DNA from: Anisakis pegreffii
Lineage: Eukaryota > Nematoda > Chromadorea > Rhabditida > Anisakidae
NCBI GenBank assembly: GCA_035041965.1
Contig: JAPYMA010003057.1
Coordinates: forward strand, 3,393-67,392
DNA length: 64,000 nucleotides
Direction: 5' to 3'
Every line of letters begins with the position of its first letter. Positions within the stretch are counted from its first letter, which is position 1. Made by a program: the position numbers and the translations under genes. Shown piece after piece: positions 1 to 12,109 of this stretch. Below the pieces are notes generated by a model, which saw only the letters and a list, made by a program, of their open reading frames with translations, was not told where the DNA came from and searched no databases.

Positions 1-317
1 ATACACATTCAAACTTTCCCACATTATTTAGAAACGTATCGCTATAGATCACTGTATACATTAATATAGCATTACAGAGTTTGCTATCTTGAAGCTACCG
101 TACTCTCAAGTTTGCCCAGTAACGTGTAAATTTCTTTACACCACCAAATTCCTCAGGTCCTCTAGATTATGACCAGCCTTTGAATAATAGCTGAAAGGAT
201 CTGAGAAGGTAGCGATGTACAAGGAAGGGACAATCATGAAGCAGTCCTCAACCACAGATTGGATTTAATTTGATGACATTGAGCAGACATCTGGCAAATT
301 TCGGATGTTCGGACAGC

Positions 318-1009
318 AGCCGTCCCTTTGCGATCATTCGAAGCTAACTGTTCGAAGGAGGGAAGGCGAGGGGTCAGGCAAATATTTCGAGTAGCAATTG
401 TCCGGGTGGCAATTATATGAGTGAACTTGTTCGTGTGCAGTTGTTTAGGAGACAGCTACCCTGGATTCATTCATTTTGGCATCGTTTTTCAAATTAGCTT
501 ATCAAGATTATTTCCATATAAATTCATTTCCATTTCTCTCTTACAAAAATGTTAACGAGATAGAACAATCCTTTCCATAGGCACAAGAATTATCCCACTC
601 TCAGTCATTTGTATTACGCGCATCGCAGAGTTGAATGTGAATTGTATGCATGTTTGTCTGTATTGTATGCATGCTTATCCACCCGTACATACCAAATGGA
701 TAGCGTTTGATGATTAGAAATCGTTGGCGAAAAAGTTAAATGCGTAATAACTGAAAGAACAACTGTTGGCACTGAACTTGTTGCGATCAAAAATCATCGG
801 ACCAATACTAATTCTACCAACCAAATGACTCGATCTCGACGAACAAATGAACTCGTTGGGGTAAAAATTCGTCAGTCGCATTTATCGAAGTGAACAACGA
901 ACGTGCTATGACTTCAGCCATGAAGACCGCTGTTCTCTTTGTATTGTTCAGCTTATTGTTCACGGTAAACGAATGGTCATGTAATTTCGGACGTGAAGCT
1001 TGCGTTATC
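318..1009 (+). repeat. Local duplication, copy 1 (ABF promoter and exon 1)
   Basis: This stretch is nearly identical to 2937-3880. The first block (about 318-465) matches 2937-3090. The second (about 466-1009) matches 3340-3880, including the start codon and signal peptide of an ABF peptide gene. Copy 2 carries about 250 extra bases between the blocks. Similarity stops abruptly inside exon 1, so copy 1 lacks the exon end and the second exon. Confidence 0.85.
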
Positions 1010-1066
1010 TCAGTTATCATACGTTGTTACTGTTGTGAGCATAGCTATCATCAGCATTTTACCTAA
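908..1066 (+). pseudogene. Truncated ABF-type peptide gene copy
   Basis: The frame opens with the same signal peptide as the gene at 3783 (MTSAMKTAVL...) and the same first cysteines (WSCNFGREACV). Homology is lost just before the position of the third cysteine and the splice donor. The frame then runs into unrelated sequence and stops at 1064-1066. No second exon with the NCGTG motif follows. It looks like an incomplete duplicate of the downstream gene. Expression as a short secreted peptide cannot be excluded, but only part of the eight-cysteine pattern remains. Confidence 0.75.
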
Positions 1067-1377
1067 TTTCATGTATTCAGACATGCATAATTAATAACAA
1101 ATATGATCTTTTATTGTTATGAGAAGTGTATTGTGTATGCATCTGAACACAGTTCCTTGAAGGAGACTGCTGAAGCAAACTGTCCATCACTTGTGATAAA
1201 GATAAACTAGGCGCGTTGTTTGCTCTTGGTGACTGCATTGATGAAAACTTGACTTCGACTGAAACTATCAAAATCACCAACTTCGATATATAGAGATGTT
1301 CTAACAATAGCCACGAGATGTATATTCCCAACATGTTCTGAACGGTTGCGTCTAACAATCATATACGTCCATTAAGC

Positions 1378-1500
1378 ACCCCATCGGGCAAACCGTCCGT
1401 TAGGCAAATTGTCCGTTAGGCAAACTGTCCGTTCGGCAATGTGTCTTTAGACCAACTGTCGTATAGCTAAATGTCTTTAGGCAGATTGTCCGGGTACCAG
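1378..1500. repeat. Tandem TTAGGCAAACTGTCC-type repeat, partial element
   Basis: Several imperfect copies of a roughly 16-base unit (CCGTTAGGCAAACTGT) lie in tandem and end in GGCAGATTGTCCGGGTACC. The array matches the right arm of the foldback element at 40223-40438, so it is probably a solo arm or truncated copy. The rest of 1067-1675 shows nothing I can support. Confidence 0.75.
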
Positions 1501-1675
1501 TTCAACTGGATTCCTTCCGACAGAAGCTATAAAATATTTCTGATAATCCGAAAATCCAAAAAAACTGTGATGCAAATTTTACAGCAGCCTATTGCAATCC
1601 GCATCTAACACCAACAGCATTGCAGGGAGCAAAGTTAAGTGAACGTCGAACGAGCTAAGGAGACGATTATTCACA

Positions 1676-2263
1676 ATGAACACGGCTGTAACTGCTCTTC
1701 TTTTCACTCTTCTATTTGCGGTCAGTACTGCCATCGACTTCTCGACGTGTGCTCGGATGGATGTACCTGGGCTTAGTAAGGTTGCACGAGGATTGTGCAT
1801 CACTTCATGTAAATATCAGGTAAACTGTTCTCTGCCTCTTATCCAGCTACATAAATGAATGATTGATCTTGAAAATGATCTTGAGAACAGTTCATCTTGA
1901 CTAAATAAATGACCAACTATTCCGGTATCCTTTTCACTCGTTCATCGAATTGCTCTCATCTTATCCAGATTCGAAAATATTCAACATTCGGTTCGAAAAT
2001 GTTCAAGAGAACATTGTGCTGGTTATGAATTGCACACCTATTTCCTGTCGTTTTCCGCTGTTTTCGCCCACAGTGGATCTCATCGTCCGCATAAAGGAAC
2101 CCGAAATCCAGCAATCAAATTCTGAAACAAATACTTGAATCATCTTAAACTATTCAGAAATTTATAGAACTGTGGTACCGGATCCTGTCAGAAGCGTAGC
2201 GGTAGACCAACGTGTGTCTGCAGTCGATGTGCCAATGGAGGCGGTTCATGGCCTCTTAAATGA
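1676..2263 (+). CDS. ASABF/ABF-type antibacterial peptide precursor
   Basis: There are two exons, 1676-1819 and 2168-2263, with a phase-0 intron (CAG|GTAAAC ... TTTATAG|AAC). The product is 79 residues. A signal peptide of about 19 residues precedes a mature peptide starting near IDFSTCARMDVPG. All eight cysteines of the CS-alpha-beta nematode ABF family are present, with the family motifs SCKYQ at the end of exon 1, NCGTGSC and TCVCSRC. From memory it is very close to Ascaris ASABF-alpha. Known family members are secreted peptides that permeabilise bacterial membranes. The C-terminus ends soon after the last cysteine (GGGSWPLK), so the basic tail of ASABF-alpha is missing. Possible poly(A) signals lie near 2430. 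Confidence 0.93.
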
Positions 2264-2936
2264 AGACAAGTCTCAAATTATGGTGAGACAAGTCTTTTTG
2301 CCGTGCATACAGCAAGGCAAAAAGATACCTTACTAAAAGTATTCATTCTCTTTAATAAGTGATACATATATTATTGTCATAATCGATAATTCATTCCGTT
2401 CATTACCATTGTCAGTTCCGTATTGATAAATAAATATTTGTGGATGCTTATGATGAGACCAAATATGAGTGAAATTTTGTGACTAAAAATTTGATCACTG
2501 AATTCAAGTCTAAGCGCAGTGCAAGTTTTGAAATTCGCAACTGAGAGTTGTATACGATTAATCCCATGTCTTCCAAGAAAGTGAACGTTGCCGGATTACA
2601 CGTAAACTATTGCCAAATGAGCATTTTCGATAGTGGGTTTGGCTTCTAAAAAAGTTTTTTGCGCAATTATTTGAGCACATTTGCAACTCCTACTTGAACA
2701 CATTCCGATTTTTGATTATTTTGTCAACCTTTAACTAAATTCCACTCTCTTCGGTTATTTCAGCTCAAGGTGCAAAATGGCAATCTTGATCAACAGTCCA
2801 AACATTGATAGATAATCAGAATCGGCGAAATCATAGTTTGGCCCAGCCTAGACTGCAGTAATGACATCAATATATCGTTCGATTTCAAGTGGAACTCCTC
2901 TCTTATTCCCAACATTTGTGCTACAGATGAAATCAC
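2264..2936. other. Intergenic, nothing supported
   Basis: AT-rich sequence between the first ABF gene and the second duplication copy. Short open frames here have no recognisable content. Confidence 0.5.
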
Positions 2937-3880
2937 CCGTCCCTTTGTGATCATTCAAAGCTAACTGTTCGAAGAAGGATGCAGGATGGCGATGGGTGAG
3001 GCAAATATTTCGAGTAGCAATTGTCTGGGTGGCTATTATATGAGAGGACTTGTTCGTGTGCAGTTGTTTAGGAGACAACTATCCTGGAATTGACAGTGAG
3101 ATTACATCTCTCTCGTCTTACGCTTGATTTTTTTAATGGGACGAACAAAAATGAAAACTTGAACTATGCAATTGATCTGCAACGAACCATCGAGGATCAG
3201 ACAACTAATTCCGGCGAAATCTGAGAAGTTGTAACTTCACAATTGACATTGAACTCTTTTCCCATAACTTTGATGACAATTAAGCATAACTCGCAATGTC
3301 ATGCTTAGAATGGTGAGAGAGCAAAAATGGCGTTTGTGATTCATTCATTTTGGCATCGTTTTTTCAAATTAGCTTATCAAGATTATCTCCATATAAATTC
3401 ATTTCCATTTCTCTCTTACAAAAATGTTAACGAGATAGAACAATCCTTTCTATAGGCACAAGAATTATCCCACTCTCAGTCATTTGCATTACGCGCATCG
3501 CAGAGTTGAATGTGAATTGTATGCATGTTTGTCTGTATTGTATGCATGCTTATCCACCCGTACATACCAACTGGATAGCGTTTTGTGTTTGCAAATCACT
3601 GGCGAAAAAGTTAAATGCGTAATATCTGAAAGAACAACCGTTGGCACTGAACTTGTTGCGATCAAAAATCATCGGACCAATACTAATTCTACCAACCAAA
3701 TGACTCGATCTCGACGAATAAATGAACTCGTTGGGCTAAAAATTCGTCAGTCACATTTATCGAAGTGAACAACGAACGTGCTATGACTTCAGCCATGAAG
3801 ACCGCTGTGCTCATCGTACTGTTCAGCTTATTGATCACGGTAAACGCATGGTCATGTAATTTCGGACGTGAAGCTTGCGT
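2937..3880 (+). repeat. Local duplication, copy 2 (with the intact ABF gene)
   Basis: Counterpart of 318-1009. About 250 bases (3090-3340) are present only here, separating two blocks that are adjacent in copy 1. The second block holds the upstream region and most of exon 1 of the intact ABF gene, so upstream regulatory sequence was duplicated as well. Confidence 0.85.
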
Positions 3881-4315
3881 TATGTCGTGCAAATTCCAGG
3901 TTTGGCCGCTGCATGTTTTTGATTCGAATTGAACAACGCTTCATGATTCCGTTGAAACTTCTAAAATCAGTTTTGTCAAGAAACCTCAGCTTACAATAGT
4001 CACATTATTCAGTTGTTTTATTTTGTTGAAATGTGCTTAAGTTTGAAAATGCGTAACTTGTTTCTGTAATGTGATGTGAGCAGATAGATCATTTTTCATA
4101 TCGAACCAGTGCAATGTGCATGTTCACAACCACTCATAAGACACCGACAAGAAAGTGCGTTCGATTTTAGCGTATTCGTTAGAATGCCTATCACAATTAT
4201 TGCTAATTTCAAACAGTTTTAGAATTGTGGCACGGGATACTGCAATGGAGGAACTTGTGAGTGTAGTCGATGTGCTGACGGCGGCAACAGTTGGTGGCCA
4301 TTTAACAGAAAGTGA
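3783..4315 (+). CDS. Short ABF-type antibacterial peptide precursor
   Basis: Exon 1 is 3783-3899 and exon 2 is 4223-4315, with the same phase-0 intron position as the other ABF genes (SCKFQ|NCGTGYC). The product is 69 residues: a hydrophobic signal peptide of about 22 residues, then a compact mature peptide with eight cysteines. The N-terminal loop between the first two cysteines is much shorter than in the 1676 gene (SCNFGREAC against CARMDVPGLSKVARGLC). The C-terminus is CADGGNSWWPFNRK. A second in-frame ATG at 3795 could serve as the start. An AATAAA poly(A) signal lies near 4563. It is a divergent paralog of its neighbours, probably with a different target range (inference). Confidence 0.9.
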
Positions 4316-6196
4316 TACGCAGAACGAATTCAACTCGCAGCCAACAACGTTGAGAATTGTTCGCTGTAATCACCTCTCCTAATTCATCGTTATCGCCACA
4401 ATCTGCAAGATTCATTCTTTATCGAAAATGAATCAACTCCTAAATCCTATATCCTAAACTCGGATGCTGAGTTATCTCGTTTCGTTCAAGCCAGCTTTGA
4501 ATGCGTCGATTATCTTTGCGTAATAGTGATCAAATTAATCATCTGTGTTGTCTCGCTATGCCTAATAAATTATTCTATGCATCTGTTCTGAAATGTTAAT
4601 GTTCAAAAATTTCGTCCAGACTCTAAAGAGTCGAACTGTATGAGAACGGTCATTCATATTCAAGGCTCACGACAGATATTAACGAATATGGGCAGCGCGT
4701 ATTGGTCACAATTCCAGTGCACTTTCAATGGAACCTTGCAGAATCGTTCAATTTAGACATGCGAAATGCGTGTTGTTGACGATCGATTTTCTTTCGAGAA
4801 TGTTTGATTCAGTGGTATTTTTCGAGGTTTTCAATCACAGAAATGAATTCATTTGATCTCGAAATGAACCAATATTCCGTTTGCTTACCATTAGATAATT
4901 TGAGTGTTTTGTTGTCCTTTTCTGTGCGCACTTCGAAAATCATTTCTCAAGAGGGAAGACAGTGACATTCTTCAGATATCTGCAAAGGTTTGATTCATGC
5001 AGCGTAGAAATTGGTAACCTAATGAACATTGAGCAGATTCAATCACTGAAGAAATCCTGATAGAGTGTAACAGTGATGCAAACCAATTTAACGAACAGTT
5101 GCTTTCAAATGGAATTAGATTTGGAATGGAATTAGATACAGATACATAACAATAGCCTCATCCTGAAATGAATGTGTGGAGCTTGATCACCAGTGTGCGC
5201 GTTAAGCTGAAATCGAGAGTTGGCCTGAGCCAGGTTGGTAGCTTAGGGCTGAGCGTAGGTCTGAGCTTGAGCTTAAGTGCGGTTCGAACTTTTTTGAGTT
5301 TGCGAAACTCTTCGCTTGCCCTTCTTGGCAATAAACACTTGTTGTCGATTGCAGAACTTCGCTTGTCCACCATCGAAATTGGAGGGTTTGACGAAAAATT
5401 GCTGCGAAGAAAGATTGGCTGCAACGTGCCCTTCATAAGCAGTAAATTAAGGGGGAGAAGGGAGAACATATCATGGCCATTTGGCAGTTAAACTCATCCA
5501 TCGTTATTCCCTTCTATTCCGTCCATTAGAATTTAATACACGAGTAGAATAACGCCAGTTGAGAAAATAGAACACAAAATAAAACTGATTGTGAGTAGAA
5601 ACAATATCGAAATTTTGAGGTGGAAGTCTGGGAAACGAACAGAATAGAAATATGTAAGCGGAATAGAAGAGACTTTATCTTTAAAATGTGCAGCAAAATC
5701 ATCACTAATTCGGGATGCAATTGTAAGAAATTCGAACTTTTTGAAAATTCATGCTGATTCTACATTAAAATTTGCAAAATCATCGCAAAGTGTATGCTTC
5801 AGTCATCTTCAATTAACCTTCAATGAGCAAGGGAATTGCAACAATTTTTTTTTTGAATTGCAACATATTCATATACAATTGTTCACTTTGCTCAAGTAAA
5901 CAATTCTTGCTTTATCAACACTATTTCTGCATTTCATTCAACCCAACTGACAATAAAACCGTATGATTCATTCGAATTTAAATTCCCATTGAACGTCGCT
6001 TTGAAACTGAAAATGAAATGAAATAAAAAAACAACGTGAACCAAAGGCCTTTGTTTATCTTTTTTTGCGATAAATTTCATGGCGGTGATACAATGCGTCT
6101 TTGCTATCAACTATCATAAATGTATACCAAACTGCTCTTTCCAGCAGCATTCGATTTGTTCGATAGAACGAACACGATTAGATCAGAACTTCGACC
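4316..6196. other. Intergenic with a low-complexity stretch
   Basis: No gene is supported. At about 5205-5300 there is a run of degenerate CTGAGC/GAGCTT/TTAGGGC words, open on both strands, which explains the overlapping frames of about 100 codons there. Its word content resembles the core of the foldback at 18952-19222. The rest is AT-rich. Confidence 0.5.
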
Positions 6197-6889
6197 ATGA
6201 ACACCACTCTATTTGCTGTAATTTTTGCCCTATTCATTGTGCACTCCATGAGTTTTCTACCATCCGTTTGTGATCAAATGGATAATCCGTGGCGTCGTAA
6301 TACAGCAAACGGATTGTGTATAAATTCGTGCCAGTGGAAGGTAAACCATTGTTAAACAATCACTTAGAAATTATCTTCTCTCAATGAAAATCTTCTCGAC
6401 GAGATCAAATTTCTGGTCTCAATTTTACTTTATTCAGCCACATTATTGGTCAAACTGACTTCCACACAAATTCTGAGTAGAGCTGTGCTATCAGGTGAAA
6501 TCAGTGATATGGCTAGAACATTTCTGAACAATTCAGTTAGAATGCATTGCTGGAGATTTATACCTCAAGATGATCATCTACATGAGAACACATCAAAAAC
6601 CGTGAATAAAAGCATTTATCAGAGAAAATTTCTGCGCTTTTAAGAAGGGAATTTATCTCAGTACCACCCTCACTACCAACTCACCTCATTCACATATGGT
6701 AATGCATCAATTCTTCCTCTTGTGTCTCCGTCATCAAGTTGAATTCACAGTCCTTTGCTTAGTCTTTCTAAAAGGCAAACTTTCTAAACTTGTCCCGACA
6801 ATGACTCGATATTATATTTCCAGAATTGTCAAAGCGGACATTGTGCGAAACTTGGTGGCCGACCACGGTGTATTTGCATTGGATGTTGA
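6197..6889 (+). CDS. Divergent ABF-type antibacterial peptide precursor
   Basis: Exons are 6197-6340 and 6824-6889, again split at phase 0 before the NC motif (SCQWK|NCQSGHC). The product is 69 residues: signal peptide of about 18-20 residues, then CDQMDNPWRRNTANGLC, which aligns with the long first loop of the 1676 gene. All eight cysteines are present. The peptide stops directly after the last cysteine (RCICIGC, stop), so the C-terminal tail seen in the other two genes is absent. Two AATAAA signals follow near 7075. It is the most diverged of the three paralogs, but the intron position and cysteine spacing make the family assignment firm. Confidence 0.88.
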
Positions 6890-9240
6890 AATGCAAAACT
6901 CGGTAGATTTGAAGACCCATAAATTTAGATCGATGGAGAGATTTTAAATCGAGAGAAAATATTGGTGAAAGTTGATAATGAACATTGGAAATGTATTATT
7001 AATGCACTGATATTCTAGTGTTGACTAGAACGCAGCACGTATGTATTATTTGTAAAGATATATTTATTCACATATCAATAAATATGTCTTTTGCACCCAT
7101 TCTTTTTTTCTTGTAATATCACATGAATTGCTATGAAATTATAAAATGTCTATGATGAATATGAATTTTATGAATGCACTATTTTCAATAAACAGTTTCC
7201 TGCATTAGTCACTCCTCTCTGTTACAAATAAACAATGCACAGGCTCTTCAAATAATCCCTTCCTGATTCATTATTAATTGTTATCAATGACTCACAGTAT
7301 CTGCACACAGTTTGAATTCATGAATCGGCTGTTTCTGACTAGAATGGTGAGCATTTTGCTTGTTAGACATTTGGACAATTCCATTCATCAATTTTTTGAT
7401 TTTTTTATTTACATATCAATAAATATGTCTTTTGCATCGATTCTTTTCTCTTGTAATATCACATGAATGGCTATGAAATTATAAAATACACGAAAGTTTA
7501 AACGGCGATTCCACTCGTGAATTGGATATGATCACACAGACTATCATCGAAAATTCGTTTTCTACTCGCTATTGCTAGATTTCTGGTTCTCGTTTACTTC
7601 GAAATATTTTTTGCATCCCCGACAAACTAAGCATCTTAAAGTTAGCAGTGATTAGAATTACTGTGTAATCCGAGACTTTCGGCTCGATGAGGCTACTGGA
7701 GAGAGTTTCTGTCGCGTTAGCGATTGATATCATGAACCATCACACTACACACGAATCCATTTTCCTGAAATATCGAACTGACGATAACCACCCCACACTG
7801 TCATCAAGAAACTCCCTGACCCTCACAACCATCCCATTGATCTTTAATTAAACCATACTAGGTTTTGGCGCTCAGCATAATAAATTGGCATCATTTAATC
7901 AGCCGAAAGATGGTATGAAATCATCGCGCACTATAAGCATCTATTCGCTAATAGATAAGAGTATTGCAAATAAAGGCGAGCAGGTTCTTGCACATTTTGT
8001 CTGTTTCTCTAGCAACGCTGACGACGACTAGAGATTAACATCACAACGGTGCACTGTGCTCAGTGAGCTAGTGTTTGTAGAATCCCGACGATTTCTCAAT
8101 CCCGGGATCTTTTTTCGATTACGAGTTGATTCTGAGATCCACCAACTTTCTACACCCACTACTGTCACGTGTTCAACGTATTTTTTAAACCACTGTGTTC
8201 GTAGTTAATTAGAAAGGAATTTATTCAACAAAACCTATTGTAAATAGCATTTTAAAATCTGAAAATAAAGCATCAACATTACAAGACAAATACAATTCAG
8301 ATATAACATCAACAATTAAATTTTCTGTAAATGTAACGAAAAACTAAAAATAAATTGGATTTTGTTGTGTGATTTTTCGCTAGTGTAGCCACCAAATGCT
8401 GGGTGTTGAAGTGTAGCACACGAAGAATTGTGGTGAAACGGTAATTATTATTATTATTTCAACAAGATGAGAGAAAACAATTAACTCGTTCAATCATTAC
8501 GGTGAAAATGAGGATCGGCAATAATACGATACAGGGAATGAAAATAACTATTCTCAGATAGGGTTGACCGAGTTCCGGATTGTCGTTGATTTATAGTCGG
8601 ACCTCGAATAAGACTTAAGCAACAAAGTGATCGGGCAACGAACAACACAACTAACGAACGAACCGAAGAAGCCAAATATTTTATCGTATTTAAAGTTGAT
8701 ATCTTGAAGGTGTGATTAAATGATGTACAGATAACCAAATTATGACGTGAACAGTACAGTAAAAGGTGAACAGTGGCTCTTTGTGCAGGTGTACCAATCT
8801 TATTGAGATGATAAATATTTGATAAAAGATACATAATCAAAATAATGCGCTAGACTCGCAGCTGTTACAATTTGAAAAGATATGGATTGAGATACCAGTC
8901 GATGCCAATCGTAGAGCTGAGTCATATACCGATATTACACTATTAGATTTTTGTAGAAGACGATTAACAGAATCGAAGCACATTGATATATTGAAATAAG
9001 ACAAAATTTATGCAGATGTTGCGATTTCACGCTTGTGTGATTCATCGCTGTTTTTTTTCGCGATTTCTGTCGTGACAGTAAAAATATCTTGACTTCAACG
9101 AATATTATAAGATGAAAAGATTCAGTTGCTTAATATTCAGCTGCTTACATATAAGATGAAAAGAAACAAAATATATTCCTCGTGTCGAAAAGAAGTATAA
9201 TTTGACTCACAACCACAGTAATAAGTCGAAACGAATATAC
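6890..9240. other. Intergenic, mostly unexplained
   Basis: A motif with ATATCAATAAATATGTCTTTTGCA is repeated at 7070-7130 and 7410-7475, a local duplication of about 60 bases. A minus-strand frame near 8885-8985 (CFDSVNRLLQKSNS) looks coding-like and could be a further exon of the 9241-9765 gene, but I find no clear acceptor. Nothing else is supported. Confidence 0.4.
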
Positions 9241-9765
9241 TTCGATTTGATCGAGGTCTTCATCGAAAAATTGCATCTGGTGGATGAGCGTTGTGATTTG
9301 CCAGAGTGTGGCTCGGAATCCTTGAGGATCTGCGTTTATCGCTTGATAGGCTGTGTGTTCGGCGTTGATTAGTTCTGGGTCGTCGTCGTCAGGGGATAAA
9401 AAGAGAATACTGTCGCGCCATTATTCATAATAATGTTGCAGTTGTTGGCGATTCTGTTCAAGCAAAGTAGTGGTATTTGCCGCGAATCGTCTGATAGTAC
9501 AAAGAGCTACGAGTTGTTCGGAAGGTGATAGTGAATCGGCGAGTTTGAATTGTAGAAAAGTGTTTGTACTCTGTATCAAGGGCGCACAGTCATTTAAGTG
9601 AGGAGTGACAGCGAGGTTTAGATGCGCTGATTTCAGTGCTGGAGAAGCGGCGGTCGGTTCGGGGGCTGTATTACGCATCATGTCGAAAAGAACTTGACTC
9701 GTAGCAGCAATGTTGAGTGGAAATATTGAGATGGCTAAAAGCAGAGCTGCTTTTCGAACGATTAT
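9241..9765 (-). pseudogene. Long coding-like frame with one in-frame stop, unrecognised
   Basis: A single minus-strand frame of 175 codons runs from about 9765 (acceptor ACAAAG|ATAATC) to a donor at 9241 (GAA|GTATAT), interrupted only by TAA at 9421-9423. It begins with a hydrophobic signal-like segment (KAALLLAISIFPLNIAATS). An Ala/Pro/Thr-rich part and helical segments (LSPSEQLVALCTIRRFAANT) follow. After the stop comes an acidic, well-formed stretch (SPDDDDPELINAEHTAYQAI; FFDEDLDQIE). Codon choice is equally good on both sides of the stop. It may be a recent pseudogene, a sequencing error, or a gene ending at the stop with a fossil tail. I do not recognise the family. No start codon is seen, so an upstream exon is implied. 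Confidence 0.45.
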
Positions 9766-10274
9766 CTTTGTACGATTCGGTTAACTACAACAGTAACATG
9801 TGAGAAATTTAGTTAAGCATTTGAGCTACGTTAGATAGGAGAATAGATAAGAGACATTTGAGCTATATATATAAATTAGATAAGAGGATAGATAATAGAA
9901 GAAAGCATCAAATAGGGGCAGATGAAATGGAATATCTGAATGAATGGTGTTACTGAAATGACGTGATATAAAAGTGACGAATGTTACTAATATTGGATGA
10001 TGTATTACAAATGTTATCGACACAAATATTATTAATATTGAATATCACGAAGGAAGTTTCGCCATCATGCGACACCCCGATAAATTTTTTTTCGAAATTC
10101 TTGAATGCTTCAAACTGATTAACATTTGAAAAAACTGGATTTTGCTTAGTTCAAGAGATATAACTGATTTTCTGATGATACGTCAAAGTGCTTGAGCTAT
10201 TCTATAATATCGCCAAACTCTGCACATTTGATCACTTTTGCGTGATCAATGATACAGTTCTACAGGAATATCAC

Positions 10275-10508
10275 GAGCACCATTTTCAAACTACCTGTAC
10301 TCTCAAGTTTGCTCAGTAACACCATGATTTGTTATTACTATCGGGTTCAGCTGATCCTTAGCATTCAAAATATCATCTATATTGTCAACGGATTTTGCAT
10401 TATAAAACCGACTTTTTGACGATATGTCAGACTATTTAAGCCGTTCTATAATTTTCTTGGATCGCAAAGATTTCTTCACACCATTGGATTCCACAGATTC
10501 TCTAGTTG
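10275..10508. repeat. Dispersed repeat, also at 1-180
   Basis: The words CTACCTGTACTCTCAAGTTTGC at about 10290 and TTTCTTCACACCA...CTCTAG at 10468-10505 match the window start (about 90-170), with extra sequence between them here. It is probably a low-copy interspersed repeat. The rest of 9766-10274 has no supported feature. Confidence 0.5.
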
Positions 10509-11015
10509 TTAAGCGAATTCGATTACTTTCAGAGAAATTGCTGATTTTTGGGAGTATTTTGGGGAGTTTTGGAAGCCGGAATGAATGATCCATGTAAGTT
10601 TTCTTGAAAGAGCCACTAAAATAACAGATGCATATTGGTCACATGTTCCGCGTAATCTCAACGACACTATCACCATAAAAGTAGTGCAAAGCTGACCCGA
10701 ATTGTGAGAAGCCAGAGATTCATGCAATGCTGTGTAAGTAACTGCCTTATTAGTGAGATTCTGCTCAATGAGATATGGTTTGGAGTTCCACCTCCACAAC
10801 TGAAAATTCCACCAGTGTGAAAACATCGGCTGTACATTGTATCTTTGAAATTCATATGTGCTGAATTGTGAAACGCATTCACAAGAGTGTAAGATCCTGA
10901 GATGAAATTCGGTTTTGCAACTCTTCGATTGATTCAATCTATTCTGCTGATCAACATAACATAATAAATCATTTGCATGTAAGTGTCGCCATCTCCGAGC
11001 CATCCTTAAACTCAT
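10509..11015 (-). other. 168-codon open frame, unrecognised
   Basis: An uninterrupted minus-strand frame from ATG to TAA is long for sequence this AT-rich. It has no recognisable domain, no signal peptide and a composition unlike the confident genes around it. A shorter frame inside it (FHTGGIFSCGGGTPNHIS) is equally protein-like. It could be an exon, a decayed gene or chance. Confidence 0.2.
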
Positions 11016-11246
11016 CTGACCGTCACGCTATTTATTGCAGTTAATTGTGGTTGAAATGAAATACGAAATGAACAAACCCTGATTGCGATTACATGAGACG
11101 AAAACAAACGGTTTATATAACATGAATGAATTGAAATGAAACAATTTGCTGCGTTGAATCAAAATCATCACATAAGTTCGACGATGGCGATGATGATTGA
11201 ATGGATAAATGATCGAATGTGTGTGTGTGTTCACTTTATAAATGGG

Positions 11247-12109
11247 TCATTCGGCTTTAACAGACATGATCAACTCCCCGGCCTGTGCACCAGCCTTGAA
11301 CGGTGCCTGTGCATCGGTTTCCTCATCCGGTACTTCGGCCCATTGAATAACAAATTTATCCTCTTTCGGTGGTCCCTCTAAACGGATTATCGTCAGTTCG
11401 GATTTGTTTGACTTCTCCAAGAAGCCATAAACCGGTGTTACACGATAGAATTCATTGTTTGATGTTTTCACCTGCAAACAATCACCATCGCAGCCAATCA
11501 GTTACGAACTGCAATTCCTTCACGAAGAAAGCTCGCCTCATTTCTGGCTTTTCCCATTTCTAAGTCATTACAGTGAATATGTGGTACTGTCGTGACTTGC
11601 GCTAAAAGCTAGCATAAAATGATGATAGTACTCAAAGATAGTACATAAGTCAAATAGAAATTATTGAGCAATGGGACGATAGTATACTGGTGTAACGCTG
11701 GGCTTTGAGGATCCGATCTGTTCAGAAGGCGTGAGTGAGTTCGATTTAGAACGCGTCGGTCCAAAATCTCTGACAAAAGTTTGAGCTCACTAAAGAGATA
11801 AACAAAAGAATATCTCATTTGAAGAGATATTCAAAAGGGCTTAGTTTCGACAGGTACCGCCTTACTACTGCGAATATTTGGTATCTGACGGGCATTACTC
11901 CCATGCCAACTGCTATTCGTAACCCTAATCTTTCATCATTTTCCAGGAATGGGACCGATACTGAATGTGGTAGATCATTTTGAAGTTTACTGACTGCCGT
12001 TCCTTACCTTAAACGCGAGACGATTTTCAGTTTCGTTGATTATAGTGAATGTGGCATTACCACCAGATGCTGGGAAAGTACCATTCGGCGGATCAATATT
12101 TAACGCCAT
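11247..12109 (-). CDS. Sperm-specific class P protein (MSP domain)
   Basis: There are two exons on the minus strand, 12008-12109 and 11247-11471, with a phase-0 intron (AAG|GTAAGG ... TTTGCAG|GTG). The 108-residue product is a single MSP/immunoglobulin-like domain, the usual size of the nematode SSP family. Recognisable family blocks are NIDPPNGTFPASGGNATF near the N-terminus, KTSNNEFYRVTPVYGF in the middle, GPPKEDKFVIQWAEVP, and APFKAGAQAGEL near the C-terminus. From memory it closely resembles C. elegans SSP-9-type proteins. These are small cytosolic proteins expressed in nematode sperm, related to major sperm protein. It has no signal peptide. It stands alone with no operon partner. Confidence 0.93.

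Noticed and set aside
5158..5491. Overlapping frames of about 105 codons on both strands
   Set aside because: Both come from degenerate CTGAGC/GAGCTT repeats lacking stops on either strand.
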